Below the pieces are notes generated by a model that was given only the letters and a program-made list of their open reading frames with translations, was not told where the DNA came from and searched no databases. DNA of 64,000 bases. It comes from Dipteris shenzhenensis (taxonomy: Eukaryota > Polypodiophyta > Polypodiopsida > Gleicheniales). The DNA is taken from NCBI GenBank assembly GCA_047967505.1, contig CM106538.1; one strand, written 5' to 3'. Numbering within the stretch: position 1 is the stretch's first letter; every line of letters starts with the position of its first letter. Position numbers and translations under genes: made by a program. Below, one piece after another: positions 1 through 11,113 of the stretch.

Positions 1-1165
1 ATTGGAATGAGTTGGATGCATTAGCAAAGTCTACTATTAGACTTCGTCTTGAAGAGTTAGTTTACTTCACAGTAGTAAATGAGCAGACTATGGAAGATTT
101 GTGGAAGAAATTATGTATCACTTATGAGAAGGAAACTATCTCTAATAAAGTTTACCTCATGAAGAGATTGTTTAAGCTGTAGATGAAGGAAAGGATCTCC
201 ATTGATTTTCTCATTTGAATGAATTCAATATTATTTTCAGCGAGATTTAGGCTCAGAAGATGAATTTTGATGCAGAGACTAAAACAACATTCTTCTTGTG
301 TTCACATTGTCATCCTCAAGGGATATCTTCTGTACAACTGTCATCAGTAACTTTGCATCTGGTGGAGTACTAAAGTTTGATGATGTTGTGGGTAGCTTGT
401 TAGCCGAGGATATTAGATGGAATTATATGGATGGCAATAAGTAGGATGTAGCCTTAAATGTGCAAAGGGGCATATCACAGTTCAGGAGAAAGTCCCAAGC
501 AAGAGGGAAGTCTCATAGCAAATCCAAGGAATGGGGATCTGCATAAGAAAATTTACATGGAACAATCAAAAGGCTTTGAAAAGGGTAAAGAGAATTTGGT
601 TTGTAAGATGAAAAAGAGTCTCTATGGCCTAAGCAAGCACCTAGATAATAGTATCAAAAGTTTGATGCTTTCTTTTGGTCCCAAGGTTTCAAAAGAAGTG
701 AGATTGATCACTGCCTCCACACTAAAAGAGCTAAGGATAATAGCCTGATACTTTTTGCACTTTATGTGGATGATATGCTATTGGCTAGCAAGAACACTTA
801 TCAGCTAGATCCATTGAAGGACAAGTTGCATGAGACCTTAGACATGAAGGATTTGGGACTTGCAGGTTATATTCTTGGTATATGCGTCACACGTGACCGG
901 AGTAGGAAACTCCTTTGGCTTTCATAGAAGGAGTATGCTACAAAAGTATTGCAGCATTTCAATATGGAGGGGGGGAAGGATGTAGTTACTCCATTGCCTC
1001 CATATGTAAAACTGAGTTAGCCAAATAGTCCCAAATCAGATGAGAAGAGGGCCATGATGGCCAATGATAGCTACTAGAACGGACATTGCATTTGCAGTGG
1101 GAGTTCTTAGTTGGTATGGCTAATTCAGGAAAGAGGCATTGGGAGGCAGAAGTGCATCATGAGGT
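1..1165 (+). mobile_element. Internally deleted Ty1/Copia remnant
   Basis: This is a decayed second copy of the Copia family found complete at 19982-26177, in the opposite orientation and cut by the window edge. Positions 1-525 match Gag (WNELDALAKSTIR, EDLWKKL, KVYLMKRLF). Near 525-535 the sequence jumps from the basic Gag tail straight to reverse transcriptase (GDLHKK-IYM, then KKSLYGL). LYVDDMLLASKN lies at about 755-800, followed by the RT C-terminal part (MKDLGLAGYILG). About 2.2 kb (zinc knuckle, protease, integrase, early RT) is missing compared with the complete copy. Stop codons and frameshifts occur throughout, so it is non-coding today. Similarity ends at about 1165, exactly where a hAT-type terminus begins. 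Confidence 0.9.
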
Positions 1166-1167
1166 AC

Positions 1168-1312
1168 CAGGGATGTTTTCATCGAAGGTATAGAAATATA
1201 GTATTATAATATCATGGGAAAATTTTTAATAGATTATTTTTCAAAGTTTCAAAGCATTGGCGAATTCCAGCTTTTTCTAGAATTTTTGTTTCAAATTTTG
1301 GCGAGATATTAT
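1168..1312 (+). mobile_element. hAT-type MITE, partial copy (one terminus)
   Basis: It begins CAGGGATGTTTTCATCGAAG, which matches the reverse complement of one end of the MITE at 37622-37917 (CAGGGATGTTTTTATCGAAG). The AT-rich interior carries the same TTGGCGA-type motifs. The second terminus is missing, and similarity ends where a dispersed repeat starts at about 1318. It begins within two bases of where the Copia remnant loses similarity, so it probably inserted into that remnant before further loss. Confidence 0.6.
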
Positions 1313-1317
1313 TGACC

Positions 1318-1412
1318 TAATGAGTGACTATCATGAGATTGAAACTGCACTATGTTGTCTTTTAGAGTATTAGTTTGGGCATGTTCCTGGATTCATCTAG
1401 ATATATGCTCTT
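1318..1412 (+). repeat. Dispersed repeat R1, copy a (partial)
   Basis: It contains GAGATTGAAACTGCACTATG followed by GTTTGGGCATGTTCCTGGAT and TCATCTAGATATA. The same blocks recur at 2855-3156, 5880-6092 and, inverted, at 13600-13866. It has no coding capacity. The family is unidentified and may be a non-autonomous element or part of an LTR. Confidence 0.7.
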
Positions 1413-1442
1413 GTGTTCTAGATGGTGCATTCAACTTCTCAA

Positions 1443-1502
1443 GCATCTGGCTATGCTTTTAGGTCAAACCTGGCATCTGGCTATGCTTTTAGGTCAAACC
1501 TG
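1443..1502. repeat. 30-bp tandem duplication
   Basis: Two exact 30-bp units, each starting GCATCTGGCTATGCTTTTAG, stand head to tail. The flanks 1413-1442 and 1503-2854 show no gene, LTR or other repeat that I can recognise. Confidence 0.9.
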
Positions 1503-2854
1503 TGGGATTTGTCACAGTAGGGTCTGACAGGCCTTTTCATTCACATTTTCAGCTTCATATGCTGCTCTTTAACTGCTTTGACTAGCTTTGACCTCGTTTT
1601 GCCTTGCTAGTTAGCCGAGATTGGATTACTCCCAATTATTCGATGAGGCTTAGGGATCGACCTCAAGTTTTGATGCCAAACGTTGGAAATCAGGATGCAA
1701 ACATGCCATGCTTGGATGCCATTGTGAGAAGATTTGCATGCAAACAAATGGATTAGAAACTTGTAATGGCAGCTGATAATAAGAAAATGAATTATATACA
1801 AGATGTACAACACTCTATTGTAAAACAAGGCTCACTAAGATGGCAGACCAGACATCATATGCAATGGGTTTGTAGATATAGATTATGGATGTGGTGGTAG
1901 CTTAAGACGAGAGCACCTTAACCTTGCCAAAATCTGATCCCAAATGAGGGGTTTGGGGCCTTTTAGGTCGGACTTGTCAATGTGTTGACTTTTAAGTCAT
2001 CATCTGTTGACTTATGTAATGTTTGGCTGCTGCTGTAATTGCTATATCTGTGGGCTGTAGTGCTGCAGAGCTACGAGTAAAGGCAGCCATGCCATGGGCT
2101 GTAAATGCCCGGTTCATCCACTGAAGGTGGAACCAGGGTTGATGAAAAGCCTCCTTATATGCAAAAATGAGGTGTGGATAATATGCAACAAGACATGTCG
2201 ACCCAAGGTGCTCCAGTATTTGAACTTGACTATGTACAAGCACTAGCGATTCTTGGTACCTTTCTTGAAGCGATGAAGGAACATCAAAAATAGCTTAACC
2301 ACCTTTGCCTAGCTGAAAATCTCTAAATGCTCCACATTTGGGACTACTGTTAGTGCTGGGCACACATACAGCTTGAGCCAGGACACATGGAACTTTAGAT
2401 ACATGGTCCATGTCATAGGTTATGCAATGTGTAAAGACAAGTGGTTGTATGTTTCTGTTTGGTTATCAGACTGAGGGTGAAAGTTGTTGGAAAATTTGAG
2501 CTTGGTACCAAGGTGTTAAAAAGAGCTCTCCAAAAGTGATTGGTGAATTCGGAGTCTCAATTAGATACAATAGCACAAGGAATGCCACAGATTGAATACC
2601 ATCGGAGAAATAAATAGCCAGGTTGTATCTCGTGAAGTTTTGATCCATGTTGCGGCTTGTCGATATTGTGATACATTCTTTCTATCTAACATTCTTTCTA
2701 TGTAAAGTGGCGTGTTGCCCTATCAGCTAGAGTGTCTAAGCATGTTTTTATGTGATGCTCCTTTGGGATAGACTAAAATGAAATTGTATAGTCTTCACAA
2801 GCAGTTGTAGCTCGAATGAAGAGAATGTGGACTACTTTTTAATTAGCCTTATCC

Positions 2855-3156
2855 TTTAGTGCTAGCCTTTGTCACGGCTGAGTCTGCCTTCACCTCCATA
2901 GTGCTGACAAAAATTCATTACGAAGAACTTTGTATAAATGGATGCTCAAGTATGTGTGGGTACGTGGATTTGCTTGTGTGAGAGCATATGTTTATAGCAT
3001 GGTCTACACCCACCATTGTGCGCTGATGACAACATTGGGGATGTCATAGTAGTCCCTGCTATGCGTGATGGAATTTATGGTTTTCAACCTTTTGAGTGAC
3101 TATTATGAGATTGAAACTGCGAGTTTGGGCATGTTCCTAGATTCATCTAGGTATGG
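2855..3156 (+). repeat. Dispersed repeat R1, copy b (longest)
   Basis: This is the most complete R1 copy. Its left part (TTTAGTGCTAGCCTTTGTCA through TATGTGTGGGT) matches 56187-56303. Its middle (TCTACACCCACC, GGGGATGTCATAGTA, TCCCTGCTAT) matches 5880-6092. Its right part (GAGATTGAAACTGC, GTTTGGGCATGTTCCTAGAT) matches copies a and c. No ORF of note. The following stretch, 3157-3438, has short unrecognised ORFs only. Confidence 0.75.
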
Positions 3157-3438
3157 GTTGTATCTTGTGCATCAATGGTACTTTGGCATGGAATAAGCAT
3201 GATGAAATTGCTAAACTGGTTCACAATGATTGGGCTCATGGTGTTCCTAGAACCAGTGGCTGGTGGAAGGTTTATCACAAAATCGATGCTAGTCTATTCG
3301 AAAGAACGATCAGGGATCTCAAGGGGCTGGAGAAAGCAACTTCCCATGAGGAACCTTCACCTTTTGGCACACCTGAATGGAAAACGCGCCCACTGGAGTA
3401 GGCTGGAATGCCCAGAGACTGAACTGATTGCTGCACCT

Positions 3439-3477
3439 CCCCCCCCCCCCCCCCCCAAAAAAAAAAAAGGGGGGGGG
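3439..3477. repeat. Homopolymer triplet C18-A12-G9
   Basis: A run of 18 C is followed directly by 12 A and then 9 G. The C and G runs could pair across the A run, or the G/C strands could adopt quadruplex or i-motif structures. Such runs are also frequent sites of sequencing or assembly error. The neighbouring 3478-4240 is unique-looking, GC-richer sequence without a recognisable gene. Confidence 0.85.
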
Positions 3478-4240
3478 CTCTTTTATAGGGCTAGGTAAGC
3501 CCCTATACTTGCTGACCAAGGGGGGCTAGGTAAGCCCCTAGACTGGATCGACCCAGTCCTCCAACCAACCAACCTGCCACAGACCAGCCAACTTGGTCTG
3601 TGGATCTGCCAACCTGCTGCTGGCTTCTTCTGCTGGCCTATAGAAGGTCTACTGCTGGCATCTTATGCTGGCTGTCTGCCAGTACACCTGCCCTTTCCCA
3701 AAACCTAACCAGGCCTTTCGCTGCTACTTTATCACCTTTGTGTGCTGCCTCTGCTGGCCTCTTCTTGCCCTGCAACAGCCTAGCAACTTGTCTATCTTTG
3801 TTAGCTCCTGCACAGTCCTGCATAACAGCCACACGATAGATCCATGAGCCTTGTGAATGCTCCAAGAAGACATGCAGCTGTCACTGTACAGCCTGTACCT
3901 CACCTCCTGTTCTTGCTGCATGCACTCACAGGTTTGCCCTCTTCCAGAGCTTTTGCCTGCCTCTAAAAGTGGACTATGTGGCATCCCACATGGCAGTCTA
4001 CAGTGCTACCCACGTGGATGTCCTGCGAATGTTTCCCTCCACCTAGATCTACCCATGTGCATCCAAATTTGATGCTCACATAGTAGACTCTCATGGGACC
4101 ATGTCCTTGTGCTCTCTTCATTTGGGGGCTTACAGGTGGGACAACGGACCCTAATTTCCAGCATGCAATAGTCCACACGCATCCTAGCTGAACTATCCCT
4201 TTTTTTAATGAAAAGTACAGGGGCTGTGTATGGAGAATTA

Positions 4241-4625
4241 CTTGCATGTAGATATTTTGGACCTCACAGTCATACAAAAACACTGCATAAATCATGTCTA
4301 AAAAATGACCATATTTGTCTTGATTTACTTGCTGGAACCTTAGCTGGAACTTGGGTTATGTGGATTGTACGGACATCTGGCCAATTGTCATGATGAGGGA
4401 ATGGAGGATCCACCTTGTCATTTTATCTTTAAGTTCAATTTTAAGTGAACAGAAGAGAAACAGAAATGGTGTTGCCCCCGTTGGAAGAACTTGAAGCAGG
4501 GCATTCATTTGATCTGCTTTCATTGAAGATGTGGCTGGTGTAGTAGCAGTGGTAGCATTTCATCGACTTGGTCCACATAATTGGCTTCTTTCTTCAACTT
4601 TTTGGCCTGGTATGCTGTTTGCATC
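4241..4625 (+). repeat. Imperfect direct duplication, left copy
   Basis: Shared blocks with 4983-5275 occur in the same order: CATGTAGATATTTTGGACCT, GGATCCAC, GAAGAACTTG, GGTAGCATTTCATCGACTTG and GTCCACATA(A/G)TTGGCTTCTT, then GGCCTGGTATGCTGT. The copies are diverged by substitutions and indels. Neither encodes a protein I recognise, and the 4626-4982 spacer holds nothing I can name. Confidence 0.75.
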
Positions 4626-4982
4626 ATAGTATTTGACCAGTGCTTCAATTATTGGCAAGCTAGGCTCCTCTTTTGTCATGCCAGATCAAGAACTCTTTCC
4701 ATCTATTGAATCCCTATTTCTTACATTGTATAATAACATCGTTAGGTGTGTTGGACCTATGACTTCTTGTCAGCTGCTCTTTGCTGGATGGTCAATGAGA
4801 CCTATGATTTGGAGGAACCATTCATAGGGCTTCAAAAAAACCATCTGATAATCTTTGGATCCTGGGTCCAATGTGTTCTTAGGCTTAAGTCCAGAAGTTT
4901 CTCTCTTGCCATGGAAACACACAGCTCACATTTATGTGGCAATTTGGACTGAGGATACATTATTATAGAAGCATCCTTTTAA

Positions 4983-5275
4983 ACATACATGTAGATATTT
5001 TGGACCTTACATGCATATAGAAACAATCCATGAATCAATACTAAAAATGGTCCTGGTTGAGAATCCAGGTGTGCAGACGAGAGGATCCACTAATCTTAAA
5101 TTGAAATTTAAGTTAAAATCAATTGAGACACAAATGGTTTTGCCCATGTCGGAAGAACTTGGGGCATTTCTTCACCTGCATTCATTGATGCTGCAATAGC
5201 AATGGTAGCATTTCATCGACTTGGTCCACATAGTTGGCTTCTTTCTGGCCTGGTATGCTGTATGCCCTAGGCATG
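4983..5275 (+). repeat. Imperfect direct duplication, right copy
   Basis: Right-hand partner of 4241-4625, shorter by indels. Both share the near-identical core GGTAGCATTTCATCGACTTG. The downstream stretch 5276-5879 shows no supported feature. Confidence 0.75.
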
Positions 5276-5879
5276 CAACTCTATAATCCTTAAATTACCC
5301 TGGTCCCTCATCAAGGCCATAGTATCCCGTTTGTTGGATTCGGTAGTATTGTTATAGTCATGGTGTTCAAGCCTGAATTGGTCAGTTGCATCAGAGCTTA
5401 GAAGCCCACTCTTGAAGTGCTGTAATCCAGCAGATAAGAACCATTTATGTGCATATTGGTAAAGTATAAGTGTCTCACAGTGGCCTTGAGTCCTGCTTCA
5501 AATACAATGAAGTCTATCAGATCTTCCTTATTCAACCTATAAAGTATTGCTTTCTCCTTTCTGAGTTTCTATCGGAAAAATGCTAATGAAACCTTTTAAG
5601 GGCTTGTGGAAGGCAACTCGTTGATTGGTGATAGAGAGAGAAAATGAAACCTTTTTATGGACTTCATGGGACGGGTGAGAAAAGATGACCTGTGTTGTAG
5701 GGTCAGTTGCTCAGTTCCTGGTATGTACAGGCATGTTCAAGACTAGTAGTAAGTCCTGAGATGAAGTTTAATGGCAATGAGAGGCCAGTGGATAGATGTG
5801 TGGGCTCGTTGGCAGGCTGCAGGACTGCAGGGCCTTGGCTGAGTGAGCAGGGGGATCTATTCAAGGAGCTGATCCTCTA

Positions 5880-6092
5880 GAATAGGATCTTATGTTTATA
5901 CTATGATCTACACCCACCGTTTGGTGCTGATGATGTTGGTGGGGATGTCATAGTACCTAGTCCCTGCTATTCGTAATGGAGGTTATGATTTAAGTTTGAG
6001 TAACTACCATGAGATTGAAACTGCACTATGTGTTGTGTTTTTTGACGATGAGTTTGGGCATGTTCCTGGAGTCATCTAGATATATCTTATAA
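5880..6092 (+). repeat. Dispersed repeat R1, copy c
   Basis: It matches the middle and right parts of copy b: CTACACCCACCG, GGGGATGTCATAGTA, TCCCTGCTATTCGTAATGGA, GAGATTGAAACTGCACTATG, GTTTGGGCATGTTCCTGGAG. The following 6093-6920 contains no gene or repeat I can support. Confidence 0.75.
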
Positions 6093-6920
6093 TAGTCTTT
6101 CCACATATTCTTAGTATTAGTGAAAGCTGTGCCAGAGCTGCTTGATCATCTCTGCCCTCCCAATTATATGCCAGGTTATTCAAATGTACCAAGCCAAACG
6201 TATATCCTATTCCAAATGACTCTTCAACTAATTTAAGGGAGGTGAATATCCTTTAGGAACCTTGGGCTCCTTGTTTGGAGTATCAAAGAAATTCAGCAAG
6301 AGGGGATATCCTGAGCATGGTTTTAAACTAGTCCTGTCATTATGATGACCCACAGTCAGCTGCTGTAGCTACCAGAGGCATTTGGGCTTCCAGGAGGACT
6401 GGATGCAGCTGATGGGAATTGGGATGCACCTCATGCAGCACCTCGCTCGCCAATCTTTATCTACGGAAAACCAGGCTAGCCAGCCAGTCACCGAACCAAC
6501 CAGGCGCTAAAGTTGGCTGGACTGGTCAGCAGGCCAACAGATACGATACACAATGCATTTTAGTATTATAATTCTCTCTGGCCTTCTGTTTCATCTATGT
6601 CTCAAGTCTCATTGCAAAGCCTATATCTCAATAAAGGGGGCTTAGATTCATGGGCTCCCAAGGCCTCCATCAAGGTTTGAATCACTGGGAGGGCTTCACA
6701 ACTTCAGTCGCCTGGTGTTTCTCCTACCGTACCGGTCAAGCATAGGCAGTTGGTCTGTCAAAAAAAGAAAGTAAAACTGTTCCCGAAGCAAATCTCATGC
6801 AAGCTACAGTGTAAAGGTGTTAAAATCTATTCTCTAGAGTGGATTAAGTCAGAGTGGTTGTATATGGAGAGGATGTACCATCTTTGAACACACCATCTTT
6901 GATGTTTCATTGGAAGTCTG

Positions 6921-7118
6921 CTAATTGTATTCTTTAAAGCTATGACCCCAATGTGAAATAGCTCTTTGATGAAAAGTTTGAGAATAAGATAGAAAGTTCC
7001 TCATAGAGTTTCTGACCATTGGGAGGGCATTAATGCGGTTTATGCTGGACTCATAGTTTGAAAGATAACGTACTTCCTTAGAATCACTTGAGTGACCAGA
7101 AAATGTAAATCTGTACAA
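6921..7118 (-). other. Open frame just downstream of the IPT/TIG exon, possible next exon
   Basis: A 65-codon open stretch (RFTFSGHSSDSKEVRYLSNY at its start, ending HSFKEYN-stop) lies 22 nt downstream of the IPT/TIG exon on the same strand. A plausible acceptor, TTGTACAG, is at about 7117, but a phase-1 splice there selects a different frame that closes at about 7040. I therefore cannot decide whether this is the next exon, a retained terminal exon or chance. It matches no domain I know. Confidence 0.2.
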
Positions 7119-7140
7119 TTAGAAAGTTTGAAAGGCATAC

Positions 7141-7458
7141 CGCTGTCATTGGTATGAATTTCATGTAGAGTAGGCTCACCATAGAATGTAATGTCAAAAT
7201 TGAACGTCGACTTTCCTTGGTATGATATCAACTGAACTTCAAGTCGTGTAGACTTTGCTTTCTCAAGGTATGGAGTGTCACATTCTAGTGTTTCTGCACT
7301 TTCGTTGAATCTTCCTGGAATCTTTTCAGAATCCCCAAATTTACAAGAGAATGATAAAATGTGCATCAAATTCTCTCCAAACATTGTGACAGTTGTGTAA
7401 CTTTGTGTTGGTAAGATAGTTGGTGAGATATGGCTAATTACAACTGCCTCAGTCGAAC
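7141..7458 (-). CDS. GEX2: GEX2-like gene, exon encoding an IPT/TIG domain
   Basis: This 318-nt (106-codon) exon is bounded by acceptor CTACAG|GTTCG and donor AGCG|GTATGC, both phase 1. The translation has the IPT/TIG Ig-like fold signature: HISPTILPTQ, TVTMFGENL, SFSCKFGD with a later LECDTP (the conserved Cys pair), an alternating hydrophobic strand (LEVQLISY), and FDITFYGEPTLHEI at the end. IPT/TIG domains are extracellular or transcription-factor Ig-like modules; next to filamin repeats an extracellular role is more likely. It is the most C-terminal exon I can place, 24.1 kb downstream of the exon at 31524-31832. Membership in the same transcript is inferred from strand, phase and domain context, not shown by transcript data. 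GEX2 acts in gamete attachment in Arabidopsis; that role here is inference. Confidence 0.65.
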
Positions 7459-7700
7459 CTGTAGATTTGAAAGAAGTCCATTTTGGAATAAGTTAATGTT
7501 TGTAGTTTTTACAAAGAACCAGGTTTTTAGAGATTGCATGTATGGTTATACCTGCACGAGAAATGATCAAATCAAAACATTGGTCACATAATTGCAAGCC
7601 GTGTGTACCAAGGGTTCAAATATTGTGAAGAGCCTTTCAAATTGCAAGGATATACTTTAATGGGGACTCTCGTTAAATAGATGGTGGACTGTGGGAGTGA

Positions 7701-7807
7701 GTGGAAAACTCCATGATGAAGACATTGATGGCCCGTCCTACACTCCTCTTGTGGGTGGAAAACTCCATGATGAAGACATTGATGGCCCGTCCTACACTCC
7801 TCTTGTG
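7701..7807. repeat. 54-bp tandem duplication
   Basis: Two head-to-tail units start GTGGAAAACTCCATGATGAA at 7701 and 7755. They look identical over essentially the whole unit, which implies a recent event. Because 54 is a multiple of three, the open frame across it is repeated (18 residues), but no gene is recognisable. The stretch 7808-8748 holds no supported feature. Confidence 0.9.
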
Positions 7808-8748
7808 CTAGCCCTTGATACAATTATGTTTTTCTTGAATAGGGATAGCTTGATTGAATGTTGGCTAACATTGTGCAAGTTATGAGAATGGAGAGTACAT
7901 TCAAGTTGAAGAAAGTTGCATTGCTATTGGAATAAAAAAGATTGTGTGTTAGGGGACTATAAGCCATAGACGGAGATGCTGTTAGAGTGATGCATAAGGC
8001 ATAGAAGCATTTGTGTGTGGGTGTGTGAGTGGGTGGGTGAGTGGAAAAAATAAATGTAGGTTTTAGATGAAAAATGTCATAAAGCTCTAAAGACTTGAGT
8101 TGGATGAATTATTTTAAACCTAAATAAAATTGCTGACCCTTACGAAAATTTACCTTTACTCTAGAAAAAGTGTGCACAGCTACGGAAAAGAAAATGGTAA
8201 TGTAATCAAAGCAAAAAATTCATGATTATCTAGTATACAAAAGCTAGAAAATTGTGCCTCTTATGTATTTTGCATCTCTCACATTCAGTCGTGATATTAA
8301 GAATTTGTCTCATGTTTCTTGATTTTATTTATCACAATATCTTATGTTCCACCCTTAGAAAGGAAAACCAAAGAGAGCCAGTCGAGCATTTATTGTGCAG
8401 GGATATAACTTTTAGAAAGTGATCAATTGGTATGGCGGAAAGAGCTTATATCTCCACTGCCATTCGTATCTCCCCTTCTCCCAAGGACAAATAGCATGGC
8501 CAATTGGGTCTGGGGCGTACACTAGGTCTCTTGCTTACCCCTTACAAAGTTCCTTATTGGTTCGCACGAGCTTAGCACTTGAGGTTGATTATCTAAGCAA
8601 GTCCTAATAGGGGACCAAGTGGACTAAGACGAGTAACCCTTGTTCACAAAGTTGTATTTAGATTGTTTTTTTTCTTTTTCAATTTTGTGTACAGTTAGAT
8701 TTGCTCTCTACATATGGACTCGGATCCTTAACATGGCTACACAAGCTG

Positions 8749-9049
8749 TGTTGGGATATCTCAAGGTGTATGCCTCAGGCACACCTTGGTTTCTATGTGT
8801 GAGTGCTAGAGGCACAGTTAGGTGCCCACAAGCACAGTTAGGTGGTGGAAGAGCCACATAGGATGATTGAGAGAATCTAGGAGCAGATTGAGGAGATGAT
8901 TGTGGAGCTCTGAAGTCATCAGTGATGTCAGTGAGCATGTATGAGGTGCCTACTTAAGGACCTCACTCTTCTTCATTCTACAAGCAAGCAAGTAATGCAA
9001 GTATTCTGAGTTTGTGTCCACTCTTTGCTTTCCTTTCAGCTTTCCAACA
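8749..9049 (+). repeat. 5' LTR of the TR-GAG element
   Basis: 301 bp, with TGTTGGGATATCTC at the start and CAGCTTTCCAACA at the end. It differs from the 3' LTR at three transition sites (CAAGCA C/T AG; GGAG C/T AG; CTACA A/G GC). A likely promoter area is TACTTAAGGACCTCACTCTTC near 8952. Confidence 0.95.
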
Positions 9050-9063
9050 TGGTATCAGAGCCC
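9050..9063 (+). promoter_or_regulatory. Primer binding site, tRNA-iMet (TR-GAG)
   Basis: TGGTATCAGAGCCC follows the 5' LTR directly. It is complementary to the 3' end of plant initiator methionine tRNA, the usual primer of Copia elements. Confidence 0.9.
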
Positions 9064-9915
9064 TTTGATCCCCCTTGAGCCCATTTCTGCCACATCATCA
9101 TCTTCTTCTTCATCTTCTTCTTCCCCATCTTCCTCCTTCTTCCCAAAATCTTTGAGAGCTTGGTTCTCTGCCTACAAATGACCATTGTCCAAACCCTCTG
9201 AGCTGGAAACTCCTCTAGTATGGGTGAACTTCCACCTGCAAGTAATTGAAGAAAAAACGTCTGTGGTGGCTGCCATTCCCCAAACAGCGCATTTTTTGCC
9301 ATTTATTCTATTGCTCAATACTCCCTGCGTGCTCCGCCATTGCCTGAGCCCTCTTAGGAGTAGATGGGCGACATCAAGACGAAGATTTTGAGCCATTTTT
9401 CAGGTCATTTGGTTCAGTAACGAGGGAGAAATCGTCAAAACTCAGGTTCAGCCTGTAGCAACTCTCCCGGGCAAAAGTGCGCACCATTTTGTCCAACCTC
9501 TGTGCTGGACCCTCTCTGGTATATGAACGTTCTTTTGCTTCAGAAAGTCCTCTTTTCCTTGCTTTGAAGAGTGAGCTACAAGCCCTCCAAGTTCAGCCTT
9601 TTGGTTTTGACAGTTTTGGACAAGTTTTTGAAGATGATGCTACATAAAATGCTACTCTAGCATTTCTGGTTTTTGAAACTTTCAATAACTTCAGTACAAG
9701 TGTGGCTTCAGTTTTGTTTTGAATTGCTAGACCTGGTTTTGATTGGAAAGTATTCATTTTAGCCACTTCTATGAAGCATGTAAGAAGAAGCATCATTGAT
9801 TGAATATTGGTCACTAGTCTTTGCTACATCAAGTGCTCATATTTTGGAAGTCTTTCAGTTATTTTTTCCTTGTAAGAGAGATAGACACTGCTCAATATCT
9901 GGGTTAGACCCTCTC

Positions 9916-10745
9916 ATGGCTACCCTATTGAATCTCGAGAAGTTCAATGGAAAGGGCTTCCACACATGGCAGATGAAGGTGAAATTTGCATTGATGAGGG
10001 AGAACTTATGGGGACTTGTCAAACCGACTCCTATCGCTTCTTCTACGGCCTCCAATGCTGGAGAATCCTCAACTCCAACACGACCGGCAAGGGATCCAGC
10101 TAGAGAAGAAAAAGCATACGGTATCATTGCTCTTGCTTTAGGAGATGATTATATTCACCATATCTCTGACTTGAAGTCTCCTTCGGAAGCTTGGCAGAAG
10201 CTTGACATGATTTTTGGTGCTAGTTCTCACATCTCTAAACTATTACTTAAAATCTCTTTCTTTGAATTGAAGATGGCTAGTGGTACTACTTTAGCAGCTC
10301 ATGTCAACTATATGCGGAGTCTTATGACTCAATTAGCTTCTATCAATTCTCCTGTTACTCTAGATGATGCTATGGCAGTGTTACTTAAGAGTATGCCTGA
10401 AGATTATGATCACATTGTTAGCACTTTGAAAGATCTTCCTAATCCTAATCTTGAAGGTATTATCTCTGCTCTCCAAGAAGAAGAAAGGCATATGGAGCTT
10501 AGGAAGGCAATGACACTGCTTATGCTGTAAAGGTCCAGAAGGGCAAGTATACCCCTTGCAATCACTGTGGAAAGACAAATCACCTTTCAAAGGACTGCTT
10601 CAAAATTAATCCATGCAAGCACTGTGGCAAGAACAACCATAATGAGAAGTTTTGCAGAGCCAAAGCAAAGACAGAAAATGCAAATCTACTTACAGTTAAT
10701 GAGCCTCCACAAGATGAGGCATCCTTTGAAGATTATGCATTTTAA
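9916..10745 (+). pseudogene. gag: Copia-type Gag with two CCHC zinc knuckles, one frameshift
   Basis: Gag is the capsid/nucleocapsid protein of the TR-GAG element. The start ATG at 9916 gives MATLLNLEKFNGKGFHTWQM, the typical Copia Gag opening. Helical capsid-like blocks follow (SEAWQKLDMIF, ISKLLLKISFFELKM, VNYMRSLMTQLASINSPVT, LLKSMPEDYDHIVSTL, IISALQEEERHMELRKA). A one-base frame change near 10510 moves into the frame carrying two CX2CX4HX4C knuckles: CNHCGKTNHLSKDC and CKHCGKNNHNEKFC. The stop is at 10743-10745. It is the only coding capacity of the element, in sense with it. The single lesion suggests recent activity of the family. If the frameshift were a sequencing error, the gene would be intact. 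Confidence 0.85.
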
Positions 10746-11113
10746 ACACATCTCTATGTATGCTCCAGATCTCTCTTTTTATGTCAAGGTACTCAGCCTG
10801 GATAGTCCTCCAAAATGAATGAAAATAAACTATTGTGTTTTGTGTGTTTTGTAAACACCTCTGGTCACCTTATGATGTAGGCCATGTGTATGTTTTGTTC
10901 CATGGTACCTCCTGCAGATATTGTGTGCATGTACATGCAGGGGAGATAACCATTGGAAGGTCTTTTTGTATCCCTTTTGTTTACCCATGGGAACCCTTGC
11001 TAGCATGAGAACCTAGCCATAGATTTATCCTTGACCACCATGAGATGGCATGAGAAACTATGAGACTAGATGTATCCTTGACATAGCCTGAGGCATTCCC
11101 TTGAGGGGGGGTT

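Noticed and set aside
3153-3498. Plus-strand ORFs across 3.2-3.5 kb
   Set aside because: Short, overlap each other, run through the homopolymer tract and match no family I know.
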